From: Biomphalaria glabrata
Lineage: Eukaryota > Mollusca > Gastropoda > Planorbidae
Reading direction: 5' to 3'
DNA: 64,000 bases
Assembly (NCBI RefSeq): GCF_947242115.1
Contig: NC_074713.1
Coordinates: forward strand, 25,137,378 to 25,201,377
Shown: one piece after another, positions 23,737 to 33,700 of the stretch
How positions within the stretch are numbered: the first letter of the stretch is position 1
Layout of the letters: every line of letters starts with the position of its first letter
Made by a program: the position numbers and the translations under genes
Notes under the pieces: model-generated
What the model saw: the letters and a program-made list of their open reading frames with translations, nothing else
Database searches by the model: none
What the model was told of the DNA's origin: nothing

Positions 23737-24636
23737 GCATATACCACTTTTCCTACAAATATCCTATGCCAGGTACACACACATGCATGCTACTGACTTT
23801 GACCTGCACTGCTTACCAAAACAACGAAAACCCACAGTAGTCAATTGGTTCAATCGAGATCTTTTTATTGATAACTACTTTAATTAGTAGGCCTAATTAA
23901 TAATTATTAATTAATAAAGCCTAAGGACTCGATACATCTTGTAGGCAATATTTGTGAATGTGTAATGGAAGCAAAGTGATTTGGAGTTTTAATGATCGTG
24001 AGTCCACTCAATCACAATGACAATGGGTATATATGCCTCGTCAGGCCTTATCTTACAGTTTCTTTTGTTGAATTTAAGGTGTTAAAATAAATAAAGGTTA
24101 GGGCAGTGACCTCTTTACGGGCCCTTGTATTTTGACATTCGATATCATGACATATCATATAACTTAATAATATAAAACTCACTAGGTTACTTCTTCTTTT
24201 TTTAAGTAACGTCTGTTTCATATAAGATAAGATAGCCTAATAGTAACCCACACGGAAAGAGTTAATCTGTGTGGAATGCAAGAATGTGACTATTTATAAC
24301 TTATATAACAACATGATTAGCAAGATTGCAAATGGCAGTGGTGTCATATTTAATATTTAATGTAAAAAAAAATGGACACTCGTATGGGGGCCCCACTCAA
24401 TAAGTGGGTGCCTGGTGAGACTTTGGAATTTTGACCCCCATCCCCCACTCTGGCTACGTTACGCCACTGCTATGGGACCAGTCTGTCATTGACTCCTTAA
24501 TATAGAAGCATGCGCTGCATCTTCGTATAGGTTGACGAACAGCCCAACCATGGCCCAAATATTGCTGTTTAAAGAAACCTACCTTCTTATTCAAATTTTA
24601 ATAAATGAAGTATTGCATGGTAGCTTACAAATCATT
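23737..24636. other. between the tRNA genes, no protein gene seen
   Basis: AT-rich with a CR1-like LINE tail remnant at about 24185-24235 (TTAAGTAACGTCTGTTTCAT, then ATAAGATAAGATAG). Otherwise no recognised feature. Confidence 0.5.
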
Positions 24637-24709
24637 GGGGCTGTAGCTCAAGTGGTAGAGCGCTCGCTTAGCATGTGAGAGGTACAGGGATCGATACCCT
24701 GCTGCTCCA
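24637..24709 (+). tRNA. tRNA-Ala (anticodon AGC), copy 2
   Basis: All 73 bases are identical to the copy at 23094-23166, including the U6-U67 acceptor mismatch and the G3-U70 identity pair. Same strand, start points 1543 bp apart. Flanking sequences differ. A TTTT follows at about 24713 and a longer T run at about 24728. Confidence 0.92.
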
Positions 24710-25044
24710 AATTTTGGCCTTGCCATTTTTTTAAATCTTCCTCAATGGCCTATATTGCTATGGAATCTAGAAACTATAGATTTAGATCTAGCTTATAAAT
24801 TGTACACGTGGACCAGCTTCTGAATCTGCTAACAGCAAAGTTCTATAAGATATGATTGTAAGAAATAAATAGACGTTCATTTCGCCGCGCTCCCGTTTCT
24901 AAATCTGGGTCTATAGGCTTATCAAAATTTTGATAACATATTATATATGATTCTTAAACCCTAATAATGTCAGTTTAATTTAAAAAGAAAACTGAAAAAT
25001 GGCTTCCGGCCCATTCTAGTTTTGATCCAAGATACAAACGCGTC

Positions 25045-25108
25045 CGCACAATTATTCATAGTCGATGACGATAAATTTTTATTGTCATCGACTATGAATA
25101 ATTGTGCG
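25045..25108. repeat. 28-bp inverted repeat, hairpin-forming
   Basis: Left arm 25045-25072 begins CGCACAATTATTCATAGTCG. Right arm 25081-25108 is its complement apart from one base near the loop. The loop is 8 bases, AT-rich. The right arm continues into a reverse copy of repeat family R1, so the hairpin may be a head-to-head junction of two R1 copies. Confidence 0.85.
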
Positions 25109-25380
25109 AAATTTTAACTTGATACGAGAATGGGAATATAGGGATGGAAAAAAAAAACGTGTGCAAAACGTAATAAGGGGAATAAGTCCACAAATAAAGT
25201 CATTCAATCTCACAATAAGTAGCATTTATTTCCATAGTTAGATCCCAAACAAAATAATTAATTTACTAATTGGTTAGTTTTTTATTGATTCGTGTTTTCT
25301 TAGATCAGAGAATAAATGTTGGGGAAATAAAATAAAAAATAGTACCAGACAAACAGAGAGAGTTTATATAAGATTTGTAA
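25109..25380 (-). repeat. dispersed repeat family R1, rearranged copy
   Basis: On the minus strand: CTCTCTGTTTGTCTGGTACT, TTATTCTCTGATCTAAG, AACCAATTAGTAAATTAATT, ATTTTGTTTGGGATCTAACT. These occur in the same order as in the other R1 copies, but the CGTATCAAGTT / GCACAATTATTC part is displaced to the hairpin side. Confidence 0.5.
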
Positions 25381-26490
25381 TTAATAAATATATAGATGTT
25401 CATTTCGAAAGGCTCTTTTGTTAATATAAGTCTATAGGCCTATCATTAAACTTTTATATAATCTGAGAAGATTTACACATTCGCTATACCAGATTTTTTT
25501 CGGGGAAAAAAACGGAAATGGAATTTATCATTCAATGGTTGTTGTAACATATTAATATTAGGCTAATATACCAGGTGGCCTCGCCTCGCTCGGTTAAATA
25601 ATTTCCTAAGAAAGGTTATATGCCCGAAGTCATTTTGGGAATATTTTTGTTATTACGAAAATGGACCATCAGATAAAGACTACAAATCTGAAGAGTTGCT
25701 TTAGTGTTCTGTTAGTTCTAGATGTAATTGTACATGGCAATTAGATATAAAGTCTTAGGTCTAGGATATCGATTTTTAACTAATAACATAATCAAGTAGA
25801 TCAATCATTTTTCTTTACATTACAATCATTTTTATTGCTTAAATCTTTGTCTAAAACATGTTTTTTTTTTAATGTTTATGTAAGGGCTATGAGACAAAAT
25901 CTTAATAAAATTTATACTTTAAATTCATTTTTCTCAAAATGTTAGTTTTTGCACATGTCATTGTGCCTTACTAGGAATTTCTCCTAAACTACTTGATAGA
26001 TTTTGATGAAATATGAAACACTTCTTAAAGACATCATTAACTTTACTCGTACAATGATTTTTTTTTCAATATTTTATTTACTTTTTTAAAAAGTATTTTT
26101 AATTAATATTTATCCTGTTTTTTTTAGGTCTAAAAAATACTAAAAATTCAAAAATTTGTAAAAAATTTAACATACTTAAATCTTTAATTCTGACGTTGTA
26201 CCAATTTAGAGGAACCTTTTTTCTTATCTTTTAATTCAATTTCATGTATTTCTGATCAATAGTTTTTACAAAATTCAGAGTTTTAATTTGTATACAATAA
26301 ACAATATGGCCGCCGTTACCATGGCAACCATCATTCAAAAAAACCTTTTTTTTTTAGCATTATTTATTTAAGAATATCATTATATGATACCATAACAAAT
26401 TTCAAAGGCCTAGCTTTAGAAGTAATAAAAATAAGATTTTCAGGGATACCTCATCCCCTTATAAGTCCTCCTACAGTCTAGATTTAAACC
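25381..26490. other. intergenic, no gene seen
   Basis: AT-rich sequence with T and A runs. No reading frame with recognisable family features, no RNA gene. Confidence 0.4.
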
Positions 26491-26495
26491 GGTGA

Positions 26496-26618
26496 CCGGT
26501 CATTTCATCCCCGGTCACTTCATCCCCGGTCATTTCATCCCCGGTCACTTCATCCCCGGTCATTTCATCCCCTGGTCACTTCATCCACCGGTCACTTCAT
26601 CCACGGTCATTTCATTCC
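26496..26618. repeat. 15-bp minisatellite
   Basis: About eight tandem units of CCGGTCAYTTCATCC. Units alternate between CATTTC and CACTTC, making a 30-bp higher-order period. Later units are degenerate (CTGGTCACTTCATCC, ACGGTCATTTCATTC). An open frame reading GHFIP repeats across it is only a by-product. Confidence 0.92.
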
Positions 26619-26814
26619 CAATTAAATATTTTATATATAAATATGATTATGAAGAATGCTTTTTGACATTTTATGACTTGTTACTAATACGTTTATAGAG
26701 TTTCCTCTTCCACTTTGTTTTCTTAATGAGAAATCTTATTGTAAATCTGGGTGTATACTTAGCTATAGCGCTTCTAATGGATGTGGGGGTTGTAATATCA
26801 TAATATTATCCGGA

Positions 26815-27000
26815 TCGAAGGCCAAGTAAAAAATCATTTGAGAGATAGAAGTGCGATTAGAATAATTATGATCATGCCGCTGATAACTTATCATCAAAGG
26901 CCAAGGTGTGGTGTAAGTAGTGGAAATCTTTTGAGAGATAGAAGTGCGATTACAATAATTATGACCCTGCCGCTGATAACTTATCCTCAAAGGTCATCTT
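26815..27000. repeat. 93-bp tandem duplication
   Basis: Two units 93 bp apart share GAGAGATAGAAGTGCGATTA, AATAATTATGA, TGCCGCTGATAACTTATC and TCAAAGG. They differ at several bases, so the duplication is not recent. No coding function proposed. Confidence 0.85.
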
Positions 27001-27329
27001 CGTGATATCATGTCGCCTGTATAAGTTTTGTTTTAACTCCTTTTAAACATTAACGTGTTACAATTTTGTCATTTAAATAAAAAATGAATACATTAAATAT
27101 TGCTCATTTCATGATTTTTAGAATTAAAATTTGTTAGATACTATTATTGGCTTGGAAGAAAGTCTTTGCAGTGTAACTTCTTAGATGGTTACGTTCAGAC
27201 ATTTAATTATGGAATTAGTATATTCATTATGGCTTTAGTACGAAACATCAAGTGACGCAAATTTCTACGTTATAGGGTAAAACAGGCACTTTGTGACAAA
27301 GAAACTGAACGCATTTTTTCTTAATAGAC

Positions 27330-27740
27330 TTAAATCATTGCATTAGTTTTCTAAAGAAACGTTTCCGTGGGGTACCTCTGTTACGCCGAACAATATTTTC
27401 GTTCCCCATACGGGATACGTGCCCTACCCAGCCTGACTGTCGGACTATAAGAAGTTTATACCGGCTTTTACCATCCATCCATCCCAGTGATGCTACAGCC
27501 CGTGGAGGGATATGGCCTGCTTTTACAGATCCCTCCATTTAGATCTCTCCTGGGCCTTCCGTCATCAAGGCCCTAACTCCAAGCTTTTTACCGAGGTTTA
27601 TAGTTAAATCAAAAGAGGCTGCAGCGTACGCAAATTCGTTGACAGCTAGATGGATATCATGTTTAGTGTGAGAAAGTAAGGCGTAGAGAAGCTGTGTTAT
27701 GACCATTTCCTTTGTTTTGGTACGCACAGTAGACACCGAA
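27330..27740 (-). mobile_element. LINE fragment (C-terminal RT region)
   Basis: Two minus-strand pieces are recognisable. One has EMVITQLLYALLSHTKHD and NEFAYAAASFDLTINLGKKL, which resembles the post-palm LINE block (DAC..FGLTI..KKT). The other has YKLLIVRQSGWVGHVSRMGN, which resembles the L.W.GHV.RM block near the LINE C-terminus. The order along the strand fits, with the intervening part deleted. Related to the 1541-2070 fragment. Confidence 0.65.
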
Positions 27741-27896
27741 GCATGAACACATGGTAATAATTCACCAGCAAAAAAAAAATAAAAAAATAATAAGGTCTTC
27801 TGATGTTTAATTGTTAGATTCTTTTTATTATTAATACAGCTTGAAGGTAGTTTTATTACATGACTATAATATTTATTTGTTTGTTTGTTTGTTCCA

Positions 27897-28060
27897 GCTG
27901 CTGCATGGAAGTCAAAATATGAATTATTGCCACCAGTCTTGAAGTCAGCTTGTAAAGAATGCTAAGAATTGAATGAAAATGCTGTCTTGATATCTTGTTT
28001 GTGCTGTTATATTTGTCTTTTGTGTTGGTTAATTATTCCATGAATAAAAAATAAAAAAAA
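27897..28060 (+). other. candidate orphan 3'-terminal exon
   Basis: A pyrimidine-rich TTTGTTTGTTTGTTCCAG acceptor precedes an open stretch translating as AAWKSKYELLPPVLKSACKE and one further Cys, then a stop at about 27963. AATAAA-like poly(A) signals follow near 28043. This looks like a short last exon, but no upstream exon of the same gene was found in the window and the peptide was not recognised. It could belong to an unannotated small gene or be chance. Confidence 0.3.
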
Positions 28061-28399
28061 GTTAATTGTGTAAGTTTGATTTAAGAATAAATGATCAGAG
28101 CATGCAAGTCTTATATAGTACGTTACCAAAAATTGTATTGTTTGATAGTGTTCAAACCCAAAAATGTAATTTAACTTGTCCATTACTTTATAAATATGTT
28201 GACATTATAGCTAGATGTATATAGAAATCATGCACTGATTCAATTATTATAATTTCCAAATAATTCTATTGCTAGATCTAAATCATCAGTGTGAAAGTAG
28301 ACCTATGTAAAAGGTTAAAAATCTCATACTAAACCATTGAGCTGCATTTGAACAAAAAGGGCATTATAAACAAAAAATCACTAATGAATTTGTTTTAAA

Positions 28400-28880
28400 C
28401 TACAGTATTGAAAAACATTAAAGATTATTCCTAATTAAGCCATAATAAAATTTAATGACTGAACCATCGGAGACAGTATTTGCATGATAATACCTAATTG
28501 AGCCCTAATAAATATTTCAGTTACTAAACCATTAGGGCCAGCATCGGACCGATAATGGCACAATAAGGGTTATCCCTAATTGAACCCTAATTAATATTTC
28601 AATTACTAAACCATTATGGCCAGCATCGGACCGATATTGGCACAATAAGGGTTATCCCTAATTGAACCCTAATTAATATTTCAATTACTAAACCATTAGG
28701 GCCAGCATTGGACCAATAATGGCACAATAAGGGTTATCCCTAATTGAACCCTAATTAATATTTCAATTACTAAACCATTATGGCCAGCATCGGACCGATA
28801 TTGGCACAATAAGGGTTATCCCTAATTAAACCCCAATGAAAATCTCAGTTACTAAACCATTGGGGCTAGTATGGGCTTGA
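28400..28880. repeat. 82-bp minisatellite rich in TTAGGG/CCCTAA
   Basis: Units start near 28482, 28564, 28646, 28728 and 28810, a constant 82-bp spacing, with a more diverged unit before. Each contains TAAGGGTTATCCCTAATTGA, ACCCTAATTAATATTTCA, TTACTAAACCATTA and GGCCAGCATCGGACCGATA. Units alternate between TTAGGG and TTATGG in the middle. This is an array, not a telomere. Confidence 0.92.
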
Positions 28881-29130
28881 TTAGGGCGCGATTCTGGAAA
28901 TCCCCAATGAATCCGGAAGTGGGTTTACCCATTCTGGGCCGATATTGGCACGATTAGGGTAGCCCGTATTGGTCCCTTATGGGAACCTAATGACGCCAAT
29001 GTGCAAACGGTATGCGCGCCCATTAGGGCGCGATTTGGGCTATTTAGGGCTGCAATTAGGGCAAAGGGGGATAACCCTAATTAAAACTGATACTGGGCCG
29101 TAATGGGCATGTTTATAGGGTTGTCTTCGA
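28881..29130. repeat. GC-richer degenerate continuation of the minisatellite
   Basis: Contains scattered ATTAGGGCGCGAT, GGGCCGATATTGGCACGATT, CCCATTAGGGCGCGATTTGG and AACCCTAATTAAAACTGATA, derived from the same vocabulary as the 82-bp units but without a fixed period. Noticeably richer in CpG than its surroundings. Confidence 0.6.
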
Positions 29131-30750
29131 GTCCGAAAATTAATGAGGATTGAATGAGGATTGCAGTATTCTCCGTGGGTACGCAGCCCCAGCTGACATA
29201 TTTTTTCTCTTTTTCTCTAAATTATGAAAAGCTGCGTGAATGTGTGTGTTTGTGTGTCACAAGTTTTAAAAACAAAATGGAATCAATCTTTCTTTAATGC
29301 GTAGCTCTTCATTTTGGACTTAAAAATGTTAACTAACAAAACCAAATAAATATTGTCTTTTTTTTTTCTAGAGAAACCCGCAAATATCTGTAAAGGCCTA
29401 TTAAAAGTAGGCCTACATATAATTTGAAGAGAATTAAAAACAAAACAAAACGTTTTTTTGGGGCTGGGTTGAAAAGCAACATAGAGCCTATTAAATATTT
29501 CAATTTAGAATTTAGAAGCAGAAAAAAGTCAGATATTGTATGTTCGATTAACTTTGTGTGTGTGTCGGGGGGGGGGGGGAGTGTGTGAGAAAAGGGATAT
29601 ATAATACAATTTACGGGCCATATAATTATGTGTGCGTGTTGGGAAGTTCACATTCCTATCAAAAGTCTATGTGGTTGAGAAAGGGTTAGGGAGGAAAGAG
29701 AGGAGATATGGAAGAATATGTGAATAGAAAGATAATTTAAGATTCTGCCATGTTTTTAAAATTAGTTTCATATGCTATAGAGAGAGCTATGCGCCTAACG
29801 GCGCGGGAGAACCTATTAAACTAAGTCTAAATAATTAAGCTATATAAACAACATGTTAACATAAAAAAAACAACAAGGTTAACATTCATTGATAATATAT
29901 AAAGATGCATGACTAGATTAAACCTATATGGCTTATAAGGACACGAGTAGGACTTTCTTTTTTCAGGTAACATCTATATTTTATAAGGTAAGATACGATT
30001 TTAAGAATAATAATGTTTATTATCCATTGGAAATAAAATTTAAAGTTCTACCCGCTTAAATGAGGTCTACCGTAAACCCATATCATTTTTAACTCTCGAA
30101 GACCCTTTAATTTAGAAGTCTGCTCTATATAGACCACTTCGGGAATCACTGATCCAAATATCTACATCTACTTAATTTTAGTTTATATAGGGGTGGCATA
30201 TGTGGCATATTTTTAAACTTCTTTAAGTAGAGCTCGAGCTCTTGAGATGCGCTCTTGACTGAGACTCAAGTCTAGCCAATAGAATCTAGATCTAGAGATC
30301 TAGATCTAACTCAACTCTACTATGTTCTTAAACTTAATGGAAGAATTATAGTTATAGTATTAGCTATTATCTCTTGTAGTGTAGTTAAGGAATTCTTCAC
30401 TTTCCAATGATCTGGAAATGACTATTTTGAAATGAATTGGAAGGTTTTGCTAGGAAACCTGATTTTTACTTTAAAAAAAAAATAAATTAATAATAATAAT
30501 AATTAATTAATTAATATCACTGAATATTAATTTAATATCACATTTTATTTATTATCAATTTAATCAAATTATGTATATAGGGCTTAGCCTAGCCTTAGGT
30601 TAGTTAAATCAGTTTAACTGATATTATTTGCGTAATTATTTTTGTTACAGCTCAAAGACGCATTGAATTTAAGATAAGAAGCATATAACTCAACACATCC
30701 ACTCAGAGTTTAGACTTATCATATGATATATACATAGATCTACTCTTACC
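29131..30750. other. upstream region of MTIF2, no gene seen
   Basis: Holds a CR1-like LINE tail remnant at about 29925-29995 (AGGTAACATCTATATTTTAT, then AAGGTAAGAT) and a G run near 29567. A CTAGATCT tract lies at about 30270-30310, some 450 bp before the MTIF2 start codon. The MTIF2 promoter should lie here, but no core element is clear. Confidence 0.45.
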
Positions 30751-33700
30751 ATGGCTACATGGTGCCTTCTCGGAGGGCTCTTAAAACGCATCAAATATGG
30801 AAAGATCTCCAATGATGTCTTCAGTGCTATTAATCGGCTACAAACTTCAGAGCATAAATTATTCCTGCGCAAGTTGAATATTTGGAGTTTTTATATTAAT
30901 AGTGCAAGAATGTTATATACATCCAATGTTTATCTAGGTCACAAGAGTCCAAAAGGAAAAATTTCTAAGAAGGTATTACAGTACAGTATGTTTAAATTTT
31001 TAACTTTAGGATAATTTATAAGTTTGTTTTAGAGTAGCGTTAAGTATTACATAAAATCCTAGAGACTGCAAAACACAATGCTGATAGACTATTATTTGAT
31101 TTTTTATAGGATCCTTTAAAAACGAACAAGTCTATTAAGCTTGGAAGAGCTTATATTCATGAGCAGATGACAATAGCTGAAGTTGCAAGAGCTCTAAATA
31201 AACCAATAGGTACTAATTGTACATTTGTAAAATAGAATATTTATATTACTTGTTGTCCATTTACACAGTTTGCTATGTCTGTATTTGGTTGTGTTTTTAT
31301 TTAAGAAAGATGGTAAGTAGTACTATATAATGATTGTTTACAAAGGTGTCATCATTAAATGAAAATCTCTGAATGCAACTTTGAGCTAAGGAAAGACACT
31401 AAATGGGATGAGTGGGAGAGGCAGAAGCATCGCTGGGTGAAGTAAGTAAATCTAATAGTAGATAAACTAGAGAAATGGAGATTAATTTAAAGAAAAAATT
31501 ATGTTTGATTTTTTGTTGTTGACCACCCTTGTAGTCTTATCAAATTAAGAGACAACCAGATTTTGATCTAGTTATCAAGGAAGTTTAAAAGCTGGATCCA
31601 GTCTGGATTACAACTCCATTAACTCAAAATGCATACAGTACACCTTTTCTAAAGGAATATCAGTTATTATTATTTCTGTATTGAAATATTATGTATATAA
31701 ATGGATAGTTCCTTTGTTATATGTCATAGCCAAAGATGTGAATTGAACTCCATGGCTTTTTTTTTTACATCACTGTGCAGAACTAAATTTGATACATTAC
31801 AGGTTTATAACACAATTAGAAATCAGGTTACTTTCCTCCTATGACAGGGTCTGAAATGTTGTGTATAGTTACTTACAATATATAAGATTATTTGATTGGT
31901 CCAAACTAATGGAAATTCAGTATGCCCATGAATATTGGTCTAGTTATGTTAGAATCAAACACTATGTTTATACAGAATAAATACAAAACCTAATATAATT
32001 AAAAGGTTGCATTTTTGGAAGTGTTACTGTGCCTAACTAATACAATGCTTTCTTATATCTTATAGATCATGTCTATGAAGTGTTAATGCTTATACCTGAC
32101 ACTGAGTCCTATGATCATGATGACTCAGGTTAGTAAAAATACAATCAAACCATATTATGCAGAGACTTTGATAAAATTGACATATAAAAAGTCCTATCTT
32201 ATATATTTGGAACACTAAACAACTCTTTATGAATTGTTTGATGTTAACTAGTAGCAAAAGGAGTTTGTATTACACACACACACACACATGTTTCATAACT
32301 TTATAATAAACACACATGAATGATGCATTTATCTCTTAGAAAACAAAAAAGAGATCTATAACATTATGTCATTGTTCATTTTATCCACCTGGTATATTCA
32401 AGTTAGTTTGGTTTCCTCATCCCCTGCCACTCTGTAAAAGGTTTGAATATAGGATAATGCTTTATAGAAAAGAAAATTTGTTTGTTTTATTAATACTAAA
32501 ACTATAGCTCCATCTCAAGAAAGTAAAAATGAAACATATTTGTCATTACAGTACTACCTCGTGACATTTTGGTTTCTGTTGTTAAAAAGTCTGGCATGAT
32601 TCCTGAGTTCATAAGTAACAAAGTAGAGAAAGAAGAGGAGTCTGGAGATTTTGTTAAGCAGTAAGTACACATCTTTGATAGAATCTTTATTTTTGTAATC
32701 CAAACAGTAAATCCTTTATAATAGCCAAATATTGAGTTATGATAGACTTAATGGTATTCCACTGAGACCTAATTTCAATTTGTATTGATGAAAAATGTTT
32801 GCTATTTTATGACACTACCAATTTTCATCTTTTTATGAATGAAAAATTAAAAAACAAATTCAAAAAATAAATGATTGATGAATAAACAGAGCTCCACCAG
32901 ACCCAAGTGTTCTGGTGAAAAGACCTCCAGTTGTCACTATCATGGGTCATGTAGACCATGGAAAAACAACACTCCTTGACAAATTACGAAACTCAAACAT
33001 AGTGGATCAAGAATTTGGTGGCATCACTCAACATATTGGTGCTTTTAAAGGTTTGAAACTCAATGCTTTCTTATCAGTAGTCAATGAAAAAAAAAAAGTA
33101 ATATTTTCTATTTAATGTTAGTCCTTGATAAGCCATATTTAATATCCTTAACACTGATGCCAGACAGAAATTTGTGACTTTAGAATTTCTGCCAGTCTTG
33201 AGAAAAAAATTACTTTAGCTTTAATGGGTAGCAGCATAGTGCATGTCAGCTTCTTGGAAAGAAGTAGCCTATCAGTGAGTGGTTTTAACTGCATAACAGA
33301 AAAATGATAATGTGAGACATATCAGCAGTGTACATGTCTGTTGACCCATATATCTAAAGCCATAAACATTAAGACTTTTTGGTAAAGAGGATTTGTATTC
33401 AAGTGTTACTATCAGACCATGAGATCATAAAAATACACAGTCAGATAAAAGCAGTAGCTAATACAAAACCCAAAAGAAAAATCTTACTCTGGAATAAATG
33501 TAACCTGACACAACTACACCAAGCTGCACTAAACTTTCAACAAACATTCTTATTAGAAAAAGACATTAACCAACCAGTCGATGACCTCTGGAATTTCATT
33601 AAAAACCATCTTAAAAGCATTATAGAAAATCATATACCAACTAAATACACATCAAACAAAATAAATAAATGCTGGTTTAATTATAGACTAAAGAAGCTTT

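Noticed and set aside
26492-26698. Open frame with GHFIP repeats, resembling a repetitive peptide gene
   Set aside because: It is the translation of the 15-bp minisatellite; no splice or promoter context.
28400-28880. CRISPR-like array of regularly spaced repeats
   Set aside because: Units are contiguous 82-bp tandem repeats without unique spacers, in an animal genome.
28482-28892. Chromosome end or telomere
   Set aside because: TTAGGG/CCCTAA words lie inside an 82-bp unit in both orientations and genes continue on both sides.
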